Assembly: GCA_002839315.1 (NCBI GenBank)
Contig: PGXV01000006.1
Location: 63,176 to 127,175 of the forward strand
Reading direction: 5' to 3'
Source: Spirochaetae bacterium HGW-Spirochaetae-3
GTDB lineage: Bacteria; Spirochaetota; Spirochaetia; Treponematales; UBA12059
DNA length: 64,000 bases
Shown here: positions 7,174-15,478 of the stretch, one piece after another
Position numbering within the stretch: position 1 is the first letter of the stretch
Layout: each line of letters opens with the position of its first letter
Notes under the pieces: model-generated
Database searches by the model: none
What the model was told of the DNA's origin: nothing
Seen by the model: the letters and a program-made list of their open reading frames with translations, nothing else
Position numbers and translations under genes: made by a program

Positions 7174-9696
7174 ATGGCACGATACATCATCATAGGCGGC
7201 GTGGCGGGCGGAGCGTCGACGGCGGCGAGGCTCAGGAGGCTCGACGAGGCAGCGGATATAACGCTCGTCGAGAGGGGCGACTATATCAGCTACGCCAACT
7301 GCGGCCTGCCTTACTACGCCGGCGGCGTCATAGCGGAGCGGGACAGGCTATTCGTGATGACGCCCGACAAGTTCAAGGCGTGGCTGAACGTGGACGTGCG
7401 CACCGGTACCGAGGCGGTCGCCGTCGATACGGCCGGCAAGACCGTGACGCTGGTCGAGACGAGGACGGGAGCGAAGCGCGTAGAGGCCTACGACGCGCTG
7501 GTGCTGTCCCCCGGCGCCGAACCGATAAAGCCGCCGATACCGGGCATAGACTCCGAGGGAATATACACGCTGCGCTCCGTGCCCGACGTGGACGCGATAA
7601 AGAAGCGTATAGACGAGAGGCGACCCGAGCGCGCCGTCATCGTCGGCGGCGGCTTCATCGGCCTCGAGATGGCCGAGAACCTGCACGAGCGGGGCGTATT
7701 CGTGACCGTCGTCGAGGCCCAGGACCAGGTTATGAACGTCCTCGACCCCGAGATGGCCGCGATGGTCCACCAGCAGCTGAAGAGCAAGAATGTGGAGCTG
7801 TACCTGTCGGACGGCGTCAGCTCGTTCGAGCGACGCGGTAGTCGCACGGTCGTCATCCTCGCGTCCGGGGCCGAGCTGCCGGCCGATATCGTCATACTGT
7901 CGATAGGCGTCAGGCCGGACACGAAGATAGCCAGGGCCGCCGGCATCGAGCTCGCGCCTAACGGGGCCATCGTCGTGGACGCGCGCATGCGCACGAGCGC
8001 GCCGGACGTGTACGCCCTCGGCGACGCCGCCGCCTTCATGCACCCCGTGCTCGGCAAGGTCCTCGGCGCGCCGCTGGCCGGACCCGCGAACAAGCAGGCC
8101 CGCGTCGTAGCGGACTCCATCGTACGCGGCGGCGCGGAGGGAGGCGAGGGCCGCGCGTGGAAGGGCGCCATAGGCACGAGCATAGCCAAGGTCTTCGACA
8201 TCGTCGCGTCGTCCGCGGGACTCGCGGAGAAGACCCTGCGAGCCGCCGGCGTCCCGGTCGCCTCGGTGGTCACGCACGGCTCGAGCCACGCCGGCTACTA
8301 CCCGGGAGCGCTGCCGCTGACCGTCAAGACGGTGTTCGATCCCGAAAGCGGGCGGCTGTACGGAGCCCAGGTCGTCGGATGGGACGGCGTCGACAAGCGC
8401 ATCGACGTCCTGGCCGAGGCCGTGCGACGCGGCGAGTCGGTCGTCGACCTTGCGGCGTTCGAGCACGCCTACGCGCCGCCGTTCTCCAGCGCCAAGGACC
8501 CGGTGAACATCGCCGGCATGGCCGCCGAGAACGTTCTGGACGGCCTGACCCGCGCCGTGCCGTGGAGCGCCGTCCAGGGCATGCTCGACGCGGGCGCCTT
8601 CTTCCTCGACGTGCGGACGCCCGAGGAATTCGCGCTCGGTACCATCCCCGGCGCCGTCAACGTGCCGAACGACCAGCTACGCGCGCGCCTGGGCGAGGTG
8701 CCCCGCGACCGCGCCGTGCTCGTCTTCTGCGGCGTCGGCCTGCGCGGCTACCTCGCCGAGCGCATACTCAGGCAGAACGGCTGGAGCGACGTAGGCAACC
8801 TGTCCGGCGGTTATAAGACCTGGGAGCTTGCTAGCGCCCGTCAATCCAACACCGGCGTCTACAAGCCGGGCATGTCGGGACTGCAGACGGGTTCCGGATC
8901 GCCCTCGTCGTCGCTTAACGAGACCTACTCGGAAGGCTCGGGCATGCCCGAGCACATCGCGCGCGCGGCGGACGTAACCGTCCGCGTCGACGCCTGCGGG
9001 CTCCAGTGCCCGGGCCCGATCATGAGGCTCAAGGCCGAGTCGGACAAACTGCCGCAGGGCGGCCGCGTCATCCTGTCGGCCAGCGACCCGGGCTTCGCGC
9101 GCGACGTCCGCGCCTGGTCCAACATGACGGGCAACCGCCTCGTATCGGTAGAGGAATCCGGCGGCGTCATCACCGCGGTCGTCGAGAAGGGCTCCGGCGT
9201 CAAGCCGGCGGCGGGCGGCGGCTCCCTGGACGGCGCGACCTTCGTCGTGTTCTCCGACGACCTCGACAAGGCCCTGGCCAGCCTCGTGCTCGCCAACGGC
9301 GCCGCGAGCGCCGGCAAGAAACCGACGATGTTCTTCACGTTCTGGGGCCTCTCGGTGATAAAGCGGAAGAAGAAGCCGCACGTCGCCAAGGATCTCATGG
9401 GGCGCATGTTCTCCATGATGCTGCCCGGCCACATGGGCGAGCTTTCGCTGTCCAAGATGAACTTCGGCGGCGCCGGAGCCCTGATGATGAAGGGCCGCAT
9501 GAAGTCCAAGAAGGTCGACCAGCTGGAGACGATGATGGAGCAGGCCCTGCGGGCGGGCGTCCGCCTCGTCGCGTGCCAGATGTCCATGGACATCATGGGC
9601 GTCGCGCGGGAGGAATTGATGGACGGCGTCGAGATAGGCGGCGTGGCTACCTATATGGAAGCCGCGACCAACTCCAACGTCAATCTGTTCATATAA
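7174..9696 (+). CDS. CoA-disulfide/persulfide reductase fused to rhodanese, TusA and DsrE-like domains
   Basis: Flavoprotein of 840 residues with four sulfur-handling modules. Residues 1-450 are an FAD/NAD(P)H disulfide reductase: IIIGGVAGGASTAARLRR, catalytic Cys43 in YANCGLPYY, and a second dinucleotide motif VIVGGGFIGLEMAE. Residues about 470-560 are a rhodanese domain with Cys519 (FCGVGLRG). Residues about 600-670 are TusA/SirA-like with Cys612 in a CPGP motif. Residues about 690-840 resemble DsrE/DsrF/peroxiredoxin-like proteins, with Cys801. Known relatives include NADH-dependent persulfide reductases (reductase plus rhodanese); the extra TusA and DsrE parts suggest an intramolecular persulfide relay. 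It is monocistronic with its own promoter. The substrate (CoA persulfide, polysulfide or sulfur) is inference. Confidence 0.88.
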   Translation: MARYIIIGGVAGGASTAARLRRLDEAADITLVERGDYISYANCGLPYYAGGVIAERDRLFVMTPDKFKAWLNVDVRTGTEAVAVDTAGKTVTLVETRTGAKRVEAYDALVLSPGAEPIKPPIPGIDSEGIYTLRSVPDVDAIKKRIDERRPERAVIVGGGFIGLEMAENLHERGVFVTVVEAQDQVMNVLDPEMAAMVHQQLKSKNVELYLSDGVSSFERRGSRTVVILASGAELPADIVILSIGVRPDTKIARAAGIELAPNGAIVVDARMRTSAPDVYALGDAAAFMHPVLGKVLGAPLAGPANKQARVVADSIVRGGAEGGEGRAWKGAIGTSIAKVFDIVASSAGLAEKTLRAAGVPVASVVTHGSSHAGYYPGALPLTVKTVFDPESGRLYGAQVVGWDGVDKRIDVLAEAVRRGESVVDLAAFEHAYAPPFSSAKDPVNIAGMAAENVLDGLTRAVPWSAVQGMLDAGAFFLDVRTPEEFALGTIPGAVNVPNDQLRARLGEVPRDRAVLVFCGVGLRGYLAERILRQNGWSDVGNLSGGYKTWELASARQSNTGVYKPGMSGLQTGSGSPSSSLNETYSEGSGMPEHIARAADVTVRVDACGLQCPGPIMRLKAESDKLPQGGRVILSASDPGFARDVRAWSNMTGNRLVSVEESGGVITAVVEKGSGVKPAAGGGSLDGATFVVFSDDLDKALASLVLANGAASAGKKPTMFFTFWGLSVIKRKKKPHVAKDLMGRMFSMMLPGHMGELSLSKMNFGGAGALMMKGRMKSKKVDQLETMMEQALRAGVRLVACQMSMDIMGVAREELMDGVEIGGVATYMEAATNSNVNLFI

Positions 9697-9701
9697 AACT
9701 C

Positions 9702-9736
9702 GGCGCGGCGGCGGCGCGACGCGTCGCCGCCGCGCC
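9702..9736 (+). terminator. GC-rich hairpin after the persulfide-relay gene
   Basis: GGCGCGGCGGCG (9702-9713) pairs perfectly with CGCCGCCGCGCC (9725-9736). Only a short T pair follows. It sits 6 bp after the stop codon; probable terminator. Confidence 0.6.
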
Positions 9737-9954
9737 CTTGACAGCGCCCCGGGCTTCTGGGAAGATAATGCATCTTTTCCTGTAACGAGGTCTGTTTGAA
9801 GGCGACGGCGCTCTAGCGGATCGGTCAAGCCGAACCGCGGGACTATCCTACATCGCATAGAGTCTCGCTTTCGTGCCCTGGACGGGCGTCGCCCGTCCTC
9901 AGGATGAACCGTCCGCGCCCGTTACCGCCCCCATTCCCGTTACCAGGATTACCC

Positions 9955-11355
9955 ATGAAGACTTCCATCGACGTCAAGGGCCGTTCCCTCGTCTTCTCCA
10001 CCCCGGAGAACGACGCCGAATTCGACCGTATCGTAGAGCTGAACGAGGCCGTGCACGGCTCAGGCGTCCGCGACCTGTGCCGAACCCTCTACGGCCCCTA
10101 TCCGCTCATGTCGCGCGACGACTGGTACGCCGTTATCGAGCCCGATACGGGCCGCGCCCTGTCGACCCTCTGCCGCATCCCGACGACCTGGACCTATCGC
10201 GCCCCGGGCGCGGCCGTAGCCGCGTCAGTCGACGTTCCCGCCGCCGAGCTTTCCATAGTCGCGACGGCCGAGGACGCCCGCGGCCTCGGCCTGTCCAGCC
10301 TGCTCATACGCCGCTACGAGGCCGATTCCGCGAGGCTCGGCTTCACGCTGTCGACGATCGAGGGCATACCGTATTTCTACCGTCGCTTCGGCTACGAGTA
10401 CGTCGCCCCCCTCTGCGTGCAGCTCAGGCTCGGCCCCGGCCTGTCGCCGAGGGAAGGCAACGAGCGCGACTCGTGGCGGCCGTCGGCCCCGGCCCGCGGC
10501 ATGGAGCCGGGCGGAAAGGCGAGGCTCGCCCTCGCGGCGGAGGCGTCCGCGCTCGGGCTGAGCCTCCGCGAGGCCGGCCCCGCCGACGCCCCCGCGCTCT
10601 CCCGGCTGTTCGACGCGTCCAATCTCGGGCTCGGGATATGCGCCAGGCGCGACGGGCCGCTGTGGGACTACCTCCTCGGGCCGGGACTCGCGTCGCCCGA
10701 GACGGCCCTGCGGAGGCTGCTGGCCTACCGGGGCGATCGCCTCGTCGGCTATCTGGGCGTCTGCGCCGACGGCTTCGGCCCCGGATGGACCGTGCTCGAG
10801 GCCTCCGTCGACCCGGCCCTGGCCGACGGCGAGCGGCGGGCCGTCGCGTACGCGTTCCTGGCCGAGGCCGAGAAGGAGCGGGCGGCCGTAGGCGCCGCGC
10901 ACCTCGTCGTGTCGCTGTCCCGGTCCCATGAGCTGTCCGCGCTCGCGCTCGCGCTCGGCGCCGACGATCGACAGGAATACGGATGGCAGGCCAAGGTCCT
11001 GGACCCCGTCGCCTTCTGCCGCCTGGCGGCGCCCGTCCTGGAGGCGCGGCTCGCCGCGTCGGCGTGGAACGGATCCGCGTACGCCCTGACGCTCGACATG
11101 TACGGCACGGCGCTACGCTTCGACTGGGACGGCTCGCGCCTCGCTGCGGAGAACGGATCCGCTTCGGGGACCGTTCCGGGGCACGCTCCCGAGTGCGGCT
11201 TCCCGCCCGAGCTGTTCGCGCCGCTCGCGCTCGGGTACCGGAGCGTCGCCGACCTGCGGCGCCTACGGCACGACGTATCGATCTACGGGGAGGCGGAGGC
11301 GTTCCTGGACGCGCTCTTCCCGCCGACGGACGCCTACGTGCATCAGTTCATATAG
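9955..11355 (+). CDS. GNAT-family N-acetyltransferase, tandem-domain type
   Basis: A 466-residue protein with an N-terminal GNAT fold. The acetyl-CoA segment reads VATAEDARGLGLSSLLIRR and is followed by GIPYFYRRFGYEY, a typical GNAT beta-bulge region. A second GNAT-like half lies around residues 190-330 (SLREAGPADAPALSRLFD, VAYAFLAEAEKERA), giving an Eis-like tandem layout. An in-frame ATG 17 codons earlier would add a low-complexity proline-rich tail; the ATG at 9955 behind AGGATTACCC is preferred. A weak TTGACA/GATAAT pair lies near 9738-9769. The substrate is unknown (amine, peptide or antibiotic). It is monocistronic and ends at a strong dyad. Confidence 0.7.
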   Translation: MKTSIDVKGRSLVFSTPENDAEFDRIVELNEAVHGSGVRDLCRTLYGPYPLMSRDDWYAVIEPDTGRALSTLCRIPTTWTYRAPGAAVAASVDVPAAELSIVATAEDARGLGLSSLLIRRYEADSARLGFTLSTIEGIPYFYRRFGYEYVAPLCVQLRLGPGLSPREGNERDSWRPSAPARGMEPGGKARLALAAEASALGLSLREAGPADAPALSRLFDASNLGLGICARRDGPLWDYLLGPGLASPETALRRLLAYRGDRLVGYLGVCADGFGPGWTVLEASVDPALADGERRAVAYAFLAEAEKERAAVGAAHLVVSLSRSHELSALALALGADDRQEYGWQAKVLDPVAFCRLAAPVLEARLAASAWNGSAYALTLDMYGTALRFDWDGSRLAAENGSASGTVPGHAPECGFPPELFAPLALGYRSVADLRRLRHDVSIYGEAEAFLDALFPPTDAYVHQFI

Positions 11356-11359
11356 ACCG

Positions 11360-11393
11360 GCGGCCGCTCCGATGCAACGATCGGGGCGGCCGC
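11360..11393. terminator. Perfect-stem hairpin after the GNAT gene
   Basis: GCGGCCGC-T-CCGAT pairs with ATCGG-G-GCGGCCGC over 14 bp (one G-U) with a 6-nt loop. There is no strong U-tract. Likely transcription end of the GNAT gene. Confidence 0.6.
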
Positions 11394-11424
11394 GTGTCTA
11401 TATAGGGCGAAACGGAGCTAGTAG

Positions 11425-12120
11425 ATGAACTTGGAAAACATGCATATCAATATCTGGGGAGATTCCATACTGAAGGGCGTGGTCCTCGACGAGGCTAACG
11501 GTCGCTATCAGGTGCTCGAGAATAACTGCGTCGATAGGTTCGCGAAGCTCACCGGGTCTATCATAAACAACCACGCCAGCTTCGGCATGACGACGGGAAA
11601 GGCGCTGGACCGTATCAAGAAATCCATGATTCGGAAAGCGCCCGACCGCGACGATATCGTGCTCATAGAATTCGGCGGTAACGACTGCGATTTCCGATGG
11701 GACGAGGTGTCCGCGAACCCCGAGGGTCGGCATTCGCCAAAAACGCCGATAGGGCAGTTCGGAGAGGCGCTTCAGGCCATCATAGACCTGTTCAAGTCTA
11801 TCGACGTCAAGCCCGTGCTTATGGCGCTACCGCCGCTCGAGCCGGCGCGATTCCTGGATTGGGTCTCTCGGGGCCTTAACCGCGCCAACATCCTGGCCTG
11901 GCTGGGGGACGTGAACAGGATATACCGCTGGCAGGAGGCGTATAGCGACATCGTCGTCCAGACCGCCAACGCCAACGGACTCCGCGTCATAGACGTGCGG
12001 AAGGATTTCCTCGTGAGCGACGGCTACGCCGCTAAATTCTGCGCCGACGGCATGCATCCCAACGAGGCGGGCCAAGCCGTCATCCTCGAATCCATACTCT
12101 CGTACGTGCGTAGCGCCTAG
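11425..12120 (+). CDS. SGNH/GDSL-family hydrolase
   Basis: A 231-residue SGNH hydrolase. Block I (IWGDSILKG, catalytic Ser), block III (FGGNDCDF, oxyanion Asn) and block V (DGMHPNEAG, Asp and His) are all present, so the enzyme should be an active esterase or carbohydrate deacetylase. There is no signal peptide, so it is cytoplasmic. The ATG is preceded by GGAGCTAGTAG. It is convergent with the PAS protein gene downstream, with only 16 bp between the stops. Substrate not predictable. Confidence 0.8.
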   Translation: MNLENMHINIWGDSILKGVVLDEANGRYQVLENNCVDRFAKLTGSIINNHASFGMTTGKALDRIKKSMIRKAPDRDDIVLIEFGGNDCDFRWDEVSANPEGRHSPKTPIGQFGEALQAIIDLFKSIDVKPVLMALPPLEPARFLDWVSRGLNRANILAWLGDVNRIYRWQEAYSDIVVQTANANGLRVIDVRKDFLVSDGYAAKFCADGMHPNEAGQAVILESILSYVRSA

Positions 12121-12136
12121 CCCCCGCTCGTAGCGC

Positions 12137-12484
12137 CTAACCCCGCACGAAGTGCGGCATACCCTCGGGTAGGACCAGCGACAACTCCACGAGGCCGGCG
12201 ACTTCCCCGGCTTCGTCCCTCCAGGCGCTCTGGAAGACGAGCTTCTTCTGCCCGGCCTTGTCTATCGTGTAGACGTTCTGGCCTCCTGACTCGAGGAGAT
12301 CCTGGATGATAGCCTTGGACCGCTCGTTATGGCAGGCCATGAGGGGCGACCCTACGAGCGCCCTCCCGCCGTCCTTCTCGAACGTAGCCGCCGACTTGTC
12401 GTTCATGTAGACTATCCGGTGCTCCCGGTCGGACACGGTCACCGCCCCGGGGAACCCGGTCACCCAATCAGGCATGCTGCTCAT
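12137..12484 (-). CDS. Stand-alone PAS-domain protein
   Basis: A single PAS domain of 115 residues with no output domain. It opens with VTVSDREHRIVYMNDKSAATF, carries a central ACHNERSKAII segment and ends with PHFVRG; the CH-x-x-x-S region and the PHFVR tail resemble the PAS domain attached to DUF438 proteins, which uses CHPPKS. The start at 12482-12484 is chosen because GAGGAGCG lies 5-6 nt before it; longer versions upstream lack a ribosome site. It may be a small-molecule or redox sensor that acts on a partner; no partner is obvious nearby. Confidence 0.7.
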   Translation of the reverse strand: MSSMPDWVTGFPGAVTVSDREHRIVYMNDKSAATFEKDGGRALVGSPLMACHNERSKAIIQDLLESGGQNVYTIDKAGQKKLVFQSAWRDEAGEVAGLVELSLVLPEGMPHFVRG

Positions 12485-12603
12485 AGACGCTCCTCGGCCG
12501 CCGGCACTATGGCGGGGCTTTACCTTACCAAAGCCCGTAGCCGGTAGACAATGGCCGGCCGCGGTCGCCTTCGGGCTATACCGCCCCGCGACGGCGAGCG
12601 TGC

Positions 12604-12652
12604 TTGACATGTCCGGATTATATCGGTAGTGTATTAACAACATAGTACACTA
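12604..12652 (+). promoter_or_regulatory. Promoter with overlapping YtrA-type operator
   Basis: TTGACA (12604-12609) and TAGTGT (12627-12632) are 17 bp apart. A perfect 7-bp inverted repeat, TAGTGTA (12627-12633) and TACACTA (12646-12652), with a 12-bp centre overlaps the -10 box and runs up to the ribosome site AAGGAG (12653-12658). The AGTGTA/TACACT halves resemble the operator recognised by YtrA-subfamily GntR repressors; the operon's third gene encodes such a regulator, so autorepression is likely. A near copy with identical geometry occurs at 45927-45975. Confidence 0.75.
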
Positions 12653-12664
12653 AAGGAGTATATA

Positions 12665-13555
12665 GTGTTACAGATTCAGTCCATGACCTTCGGGTATGGC
12701 AAGAAGCCGCTTTTCAAGGACTTCGACCTGACTCTGGAGCCCGGGGCCATCCACGGGCTCCTCGGGCTCAACGGGGCCGGCAAGACGAGTCTCTTGAAGA
12801 TCGCCGCCGGCGCCCTCCGTCCGACGGTAGGACGGGTAGAGGCCTTCGGCCGCGATCCCGCCGCCCGCGGAGCCGCCTCCCTCGCCGACGTGGCCTTCGT
12901 GCCCGAGGACCCCTGGTTCCCGGCCTTGAAGCCGGCCGCTTGGGTCGACAGGGTAGCCGTCTTCAGGCCCGCCTTCGACCGGCCGCGTTTCGAGGTCCTC
13001 GTCGACGAACTGGGGCTCGACGCCGACAAGCCCGTCTCCAAGTTCTCCTACGGGCAACGCAAGAAATTCGCTCTCGCGGCCGCCATCGCCAGCGGGGCGA
13101 GGCTCCTGCTGCTCGACGAACCGACCAACGGGCTGGACATACCGTCCAAGACGCAGTTCAGGCGCGTACTGGCCTCGGCCGTCGGTCCCGACCGTATCGT
13201 CGTCGTGTCGACCCATCAGGTCAGGGACCTGGAGAACCTGATAGACCCCATCGTCATCGTCGACAAGGGCCAGGTCGCGTTCGCGGTGAGCGCCGCCGAG
13301 CTTGACTCGCGCCTCCGCGTCGAGCGGCTATCGACCCTCGCGGGGCGGCCCGTCGTCTACGCCGAACGCGACGCGGTCGGCTGGACGGCCCTTCTCGCGG
13401 CCGGCCCGGGCGACGAGTCCGGAGGGGTTGATATGGAATTGGTGTTCAACGCCTCTATCGCTGCGCCCGAGCGCCTGCGAGCGGCTCTTGCCGGCGAGGC
13501 GCTGTCCGAGTTCAACCCCGAATCGCCCGAAGCCGGCATGGGAGGCCTATCATGA
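12665..13555 (+). CDS. ABC transporter ATP-binding protein (YtrB-like)
   Basis: A 296-residue ATPase starting at GTG behind AAGGAG. Walker A is GLNGAGKT (residues 34-41), Walker B LLLLDEPTNG is present, the signature region is degenerate (FSYGQRKKFALA, in place of LSGGQ), and an H-loop THQV follows. It is the first gene of a four-gene operon with a 4-bp overlap into the permease. The architecture ATPase, 6TM protein, GntR regulator, micro-membrane protein matches YtrA-type operons that respond to envelope stress. The truncated paralogue at 45989 shares its N-terminus. Substrate unknown. Confidence 0.88.
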   Translation: MLQIQSMTFGYGKKPLFKDFDLTLEPGAIHGLLGLNGAGKTSLLKIAAGALRPTVGRVEAFGRDPAARGAASLADVAFVPEDPWFPALKPAAWVDRVAVFRPAFDRPRFEVLVDELGLDADKPVSKFSYGQRKKFALAAAIASGARLLLLDEPTNGLDIPSKTQFRRVLASAVGPDRIVVVSTHQVRDLENLIDPIVIVDKGQVAFAVSAAELDSRLRVERLSTLAGRPVVYAERDAVGWTALLAAGPGDESGGVDMELVFNASIAAPERLRAALAGEALSEFNPESPEAGMGGLS

Positions 13556-14355
13556 ACCGCGACGGAACCGTAAACGGATTCTCGTTTTCCCGCGTGGCCC
13601 TGCTCGTCAGGAACAAGGCGTACGAGGACGCGCCGGCCATCCTCATAGGGCTGGCGATACTGATCGGCAACGACCTGCTGTCCCTGGTGTTCAGCCGGGT
13701 AGCGGTTACGAACGATGGACGCGGCCTCTATTACATCATCGCGATAACGGGCGGAGGATTGCTGCTGTCGGCGCTGGCCTTCAAGCGGATGCATGGCCGC
13801 TCGAGCGCGGACTGGATACTCCTGCCCGCGTCTCCATTGGAGAAGTACGCCGCGGCCTTCATCAGCTATATCGTCATCTTCCCGATAGCGGCGGCTATAG
13901 GGCTGTCGGGCGTATCGGTCTCGCTGTCGCTGCTCGAGCGCCTGGCGGGCGGGACGGGCGGGCGAATCTGGCATCCGTTCACCGTCGCGACGCTACGCCT
14001 CTACGGCGAATACGCGGCCGTGGCGGTAGCGTTCCTGGCCGGCTCGGCCACGTTCAGGAAGCGGGCCTTCCTCAAGACGGTCGGCGTCTCGATAGCCTAC
14101 GTATTAACCTGCTCCTTGCTGGTCATGCTGGGCCTCAGGATCATATACGGGCTACGCTTCGGCGATCCGTTCTCCGTGAAATTCGATTCCGGGGCGCTGA
14201 CCATAGGCGGCGCCTACGTACCCAACGCCGATGCGGTGCAAAAGGCGTTCGAGTACCTGGTACGCGGCGTCCGTCTCGCGTTGGTACCGGCCTTCTCCGT
14301 CGCGTTCGGGTATCTGCGTATTCTCGAGAAGGAAGCTCGCGATGAGGTTCAGTAA
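13552..14355 (+). CDS. ABC-2-type membrane permease subunit
   Basis: A 267-residue integral membrane protein with about six hydrophobic segments, for example IGLAILIGNDLLSLVF, YYIIAITGGGLLLSALAF, AAFISYIVIFPIAAAIGL and ALVPAFSVAFGYL. Its N-terminus RVALLVRNKAYEDAP and the LLPASPLEKYAAAF motif recall ABC-2 permeases of YtrA-type operons. It overlaps the ATPase gene by 4 bp and the GntR gene by 14 bp, so it is probably the partner of the ATPase. Sequence similarity to a named transporter cannot be judged by eye. Confidence 0.75.
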   Translation: MNRDGTVNGFSFSRVALLVRNKAYEDAPAILIGLAILIGNDLLSLVFSRVAVTNDGRGLYYIIAITGGGLLLSALAFKRMHGRSSADWILLPASPLEKYAAAFISYIVIFPIAAAIGLSGVSVSLSLLERLAGGTGGRIWHPFTVATLRLYGEYAAVAVAFLAGSATFRKRAFLKTVGVSIAYVLTCSLLVMLGLRIIYGLRFGDPFSVKFDSGALTIGGAYVPNADAVQKAFEYLVRGVRLALVPAFSVAFGYLRILEKEARDEVQ

Positions 14356-14719
14356 CGAGCGTCCCATCTTCATGCAGATAGCCGAGCTCATAGAGAAGGA
14401 CATCCTGTCGGGCCGGCTACGGCCCGGCGACCGGCTACCCTCGGCCCGCGAACTGGCCGTATCGCTCGAGGTCAACCCCAATACCGCGGCCCGGTCGCTT
14501 CAGTCGCTCGCGGACGGGGGCCTCGCCCGATGCGAGCGCGGCACCGGCTACTTCGTGGACGACGGCGGCGCCGAGCTGGCGCGGGCGGAACGGCGCAGGC
14601 GCTTCTTCGAAGCGGACCTGCCCGGCCTCTGGAAGAGTATGGACGAGCTGGGCTTGGGTATAGACGACCTGACCCGGCGATGGGCGGAGCGAGCCTCCGC
14701 CGAAAGGAAGATACCATGA
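14342..14719 (+). CDS. GntR-family regulator, YtrA subfamily
   Basis: A 125-residue protein: a GntR winged helix (RPIFMQIAELIEKDILSG, then SARELAVSLEVNPNTAARSL) with a short C-terminal helical tail of about 50 residues and no large effector domain, as in the YtrA subfamily. The ATG at 14342 follows AAGGAAG; a longer frame upstream would lie inside the permease gene. It overlaps the permease by 14 bp and the next small gene by 4 bp. It presumably represses the operon through the inverted repeat at 12627-12652 and possibly the second copy at 45950-45975. Confidence 0.88.
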   Translation: MRFSNERPIFMQIAELIEKDILSGRLRPGDRLPSARELAVSLEVNPNTAARSLQSLADGGLARCERGTGYFVDDGGAELARAERRRRFFEADLPGLWKSMDELGLGIDDLTRRWAERASAERKIP

Positions 14720-14811
14720 AGACGAGCTCAAAGGTCCTTATAGCGTTCGGCGCGGCCACGGTAGTGGCCATACTCGCCGCCCTCGCGGCCGTCGCCTCCC
14801 TCGCGGGCTAG
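14716..14811 (+). CDS. 31-residue single-pass membrane microprotein
   Basis: Tiny frame beginning with the ATG that overlaps the regulator stop (ATGA) behind AAGGAAG. The product starts MKTSSK and then has about 23 almost purely hydrophobic residues (FGAATVVAILAALAAVASL), so it is a predicted single transmembrane helix. Translational coupling and position in the YtrA-type operon argue that it is real rather than a chance frame. It could be a small subunit or modulator of the ABC transporter; no family is recognised. Confidence 0.6.
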   Translation: MKTSSKVLIAFGAATVVAILAALAAVASLAG

Positions 14812-14822
14812 AGGAATCCATC

Positions 14823-15389
14823 ATGGCACACGGCACGGAGACCTGGACGGTCACGGAGCGGCGCGAGCTGGCCGACTACAGGATATTCAAGGCGGCCGAG
14901 CTTCGAAGCCTCGGCCCCCACGGCAAGGAGGGCCGCTTCGTCATCCTCGACGCCCCCGACTGGGCCGTCGTCGTACCCGTCGTCGTCCGCGAAGGCGGGC
15001 GCTTCATCCTGTCCGTGCGCCAGTACCGCCACGGCTCCGGCGTCGTCTCGGCCGAATTCCCCGGCGGGGTAGTGGAGCCCGGAGAGGCCCCCGCCGCCGC
15101 CGCCGCACGCGAGCTCCTCGAGGAGACCGGCTACTCGGCCGGCCGCGTCGTCCATCTCGGCTCCTGCTCGCCTAACCCCGCGTTCATGGCCAATACCTTC
15201 CACGTCTTCGCCGCGGAGGACCTGTCCCTGGTCGCCGGGCAGTCCCTCGACGAGCACGAACTCGTCGACGTGGAGGAGACCCCCGAGGACGAGCTCCTGG
15301 CCCGCGTCGGAGAGCCGCCGTGGAGCCACGCGCTTATGATGACGGCAGCCTGGTATTACAGGAAGTGGCGGGAAAGAAGTGATCTGTGA
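14823..15389 (+). CDS. Nudix hydrolase, ADP-ribose pyrophosphatase-like
   Basis: A 188-residue Nudix protein with a complete Nudix box: GGVVEPGEAP, then AARELLEETGY, giving the G-x5-E-x7-R-E-x-x-E-E pattern around residues 82-104. The surrounding VPVVVREGGRFILSVRQYRHG and the proline/asparagine segment SPNPAFMANTFHVF are typical of ADP-ribose/NDP-sugar pyrophosphatases. It lies 11 bp after the microprotein and may be co-transcribed. The last codons (S-D-L-stop) are formed by the first heptamer of the tandem repeat that follows, so the C-terminus has been reshaped by the repeat. Confidence 0.85.
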   Translation: MAHGTETWTVTERRELADYRIFKAAELRSLGPHGKEGRFVILDAPDWAVVVPVVVREGGRFILSVRQYRHGSGVVSAEFPGGVVEPGEAPAAAAARELLEETGYSAGRVVHLGSCSPNPAFMANTFHVFAAEDLSLVAGQSLDEHELVDVEETPEDELLARVGEPPWSHALMMTAAWYYRKWRERSDL

Positions 15390-15474
15390 TCTGTGATCTG
15401 TGATCTGTGATCAAGATAACGTATCTTCCACTGATTACTGATTACTGATTACTGATTACTGATTACTGATTACT
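15380..15474. repeat. Two heptamer tandem arrays between convergent genes
   Basis: TGATCTG is repeated 4.7 times (15380-15412). After AAGATAACGTATCTTCC, a small dyad AAGATA/TATCTT, ACTGATT is repeated 6.4 times (15430-15474). The first array contains the Nudix stop codon and the second ends 4 bp before the helicase stop. A degenerate relative, again followed by AAGATAGCG on the matching strand, is found at 48439-48475. Confidence 0.85.
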
Positions 15475-15478
15475 CTCG

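Noticed and set aside
13302-14345. A 347-codon open frame on the plus strand
   Set aside because: It overlaps the ABC ATPase and permease genes in another frame; it is a GC-rich shadow, very rich in Arg, with no family features.
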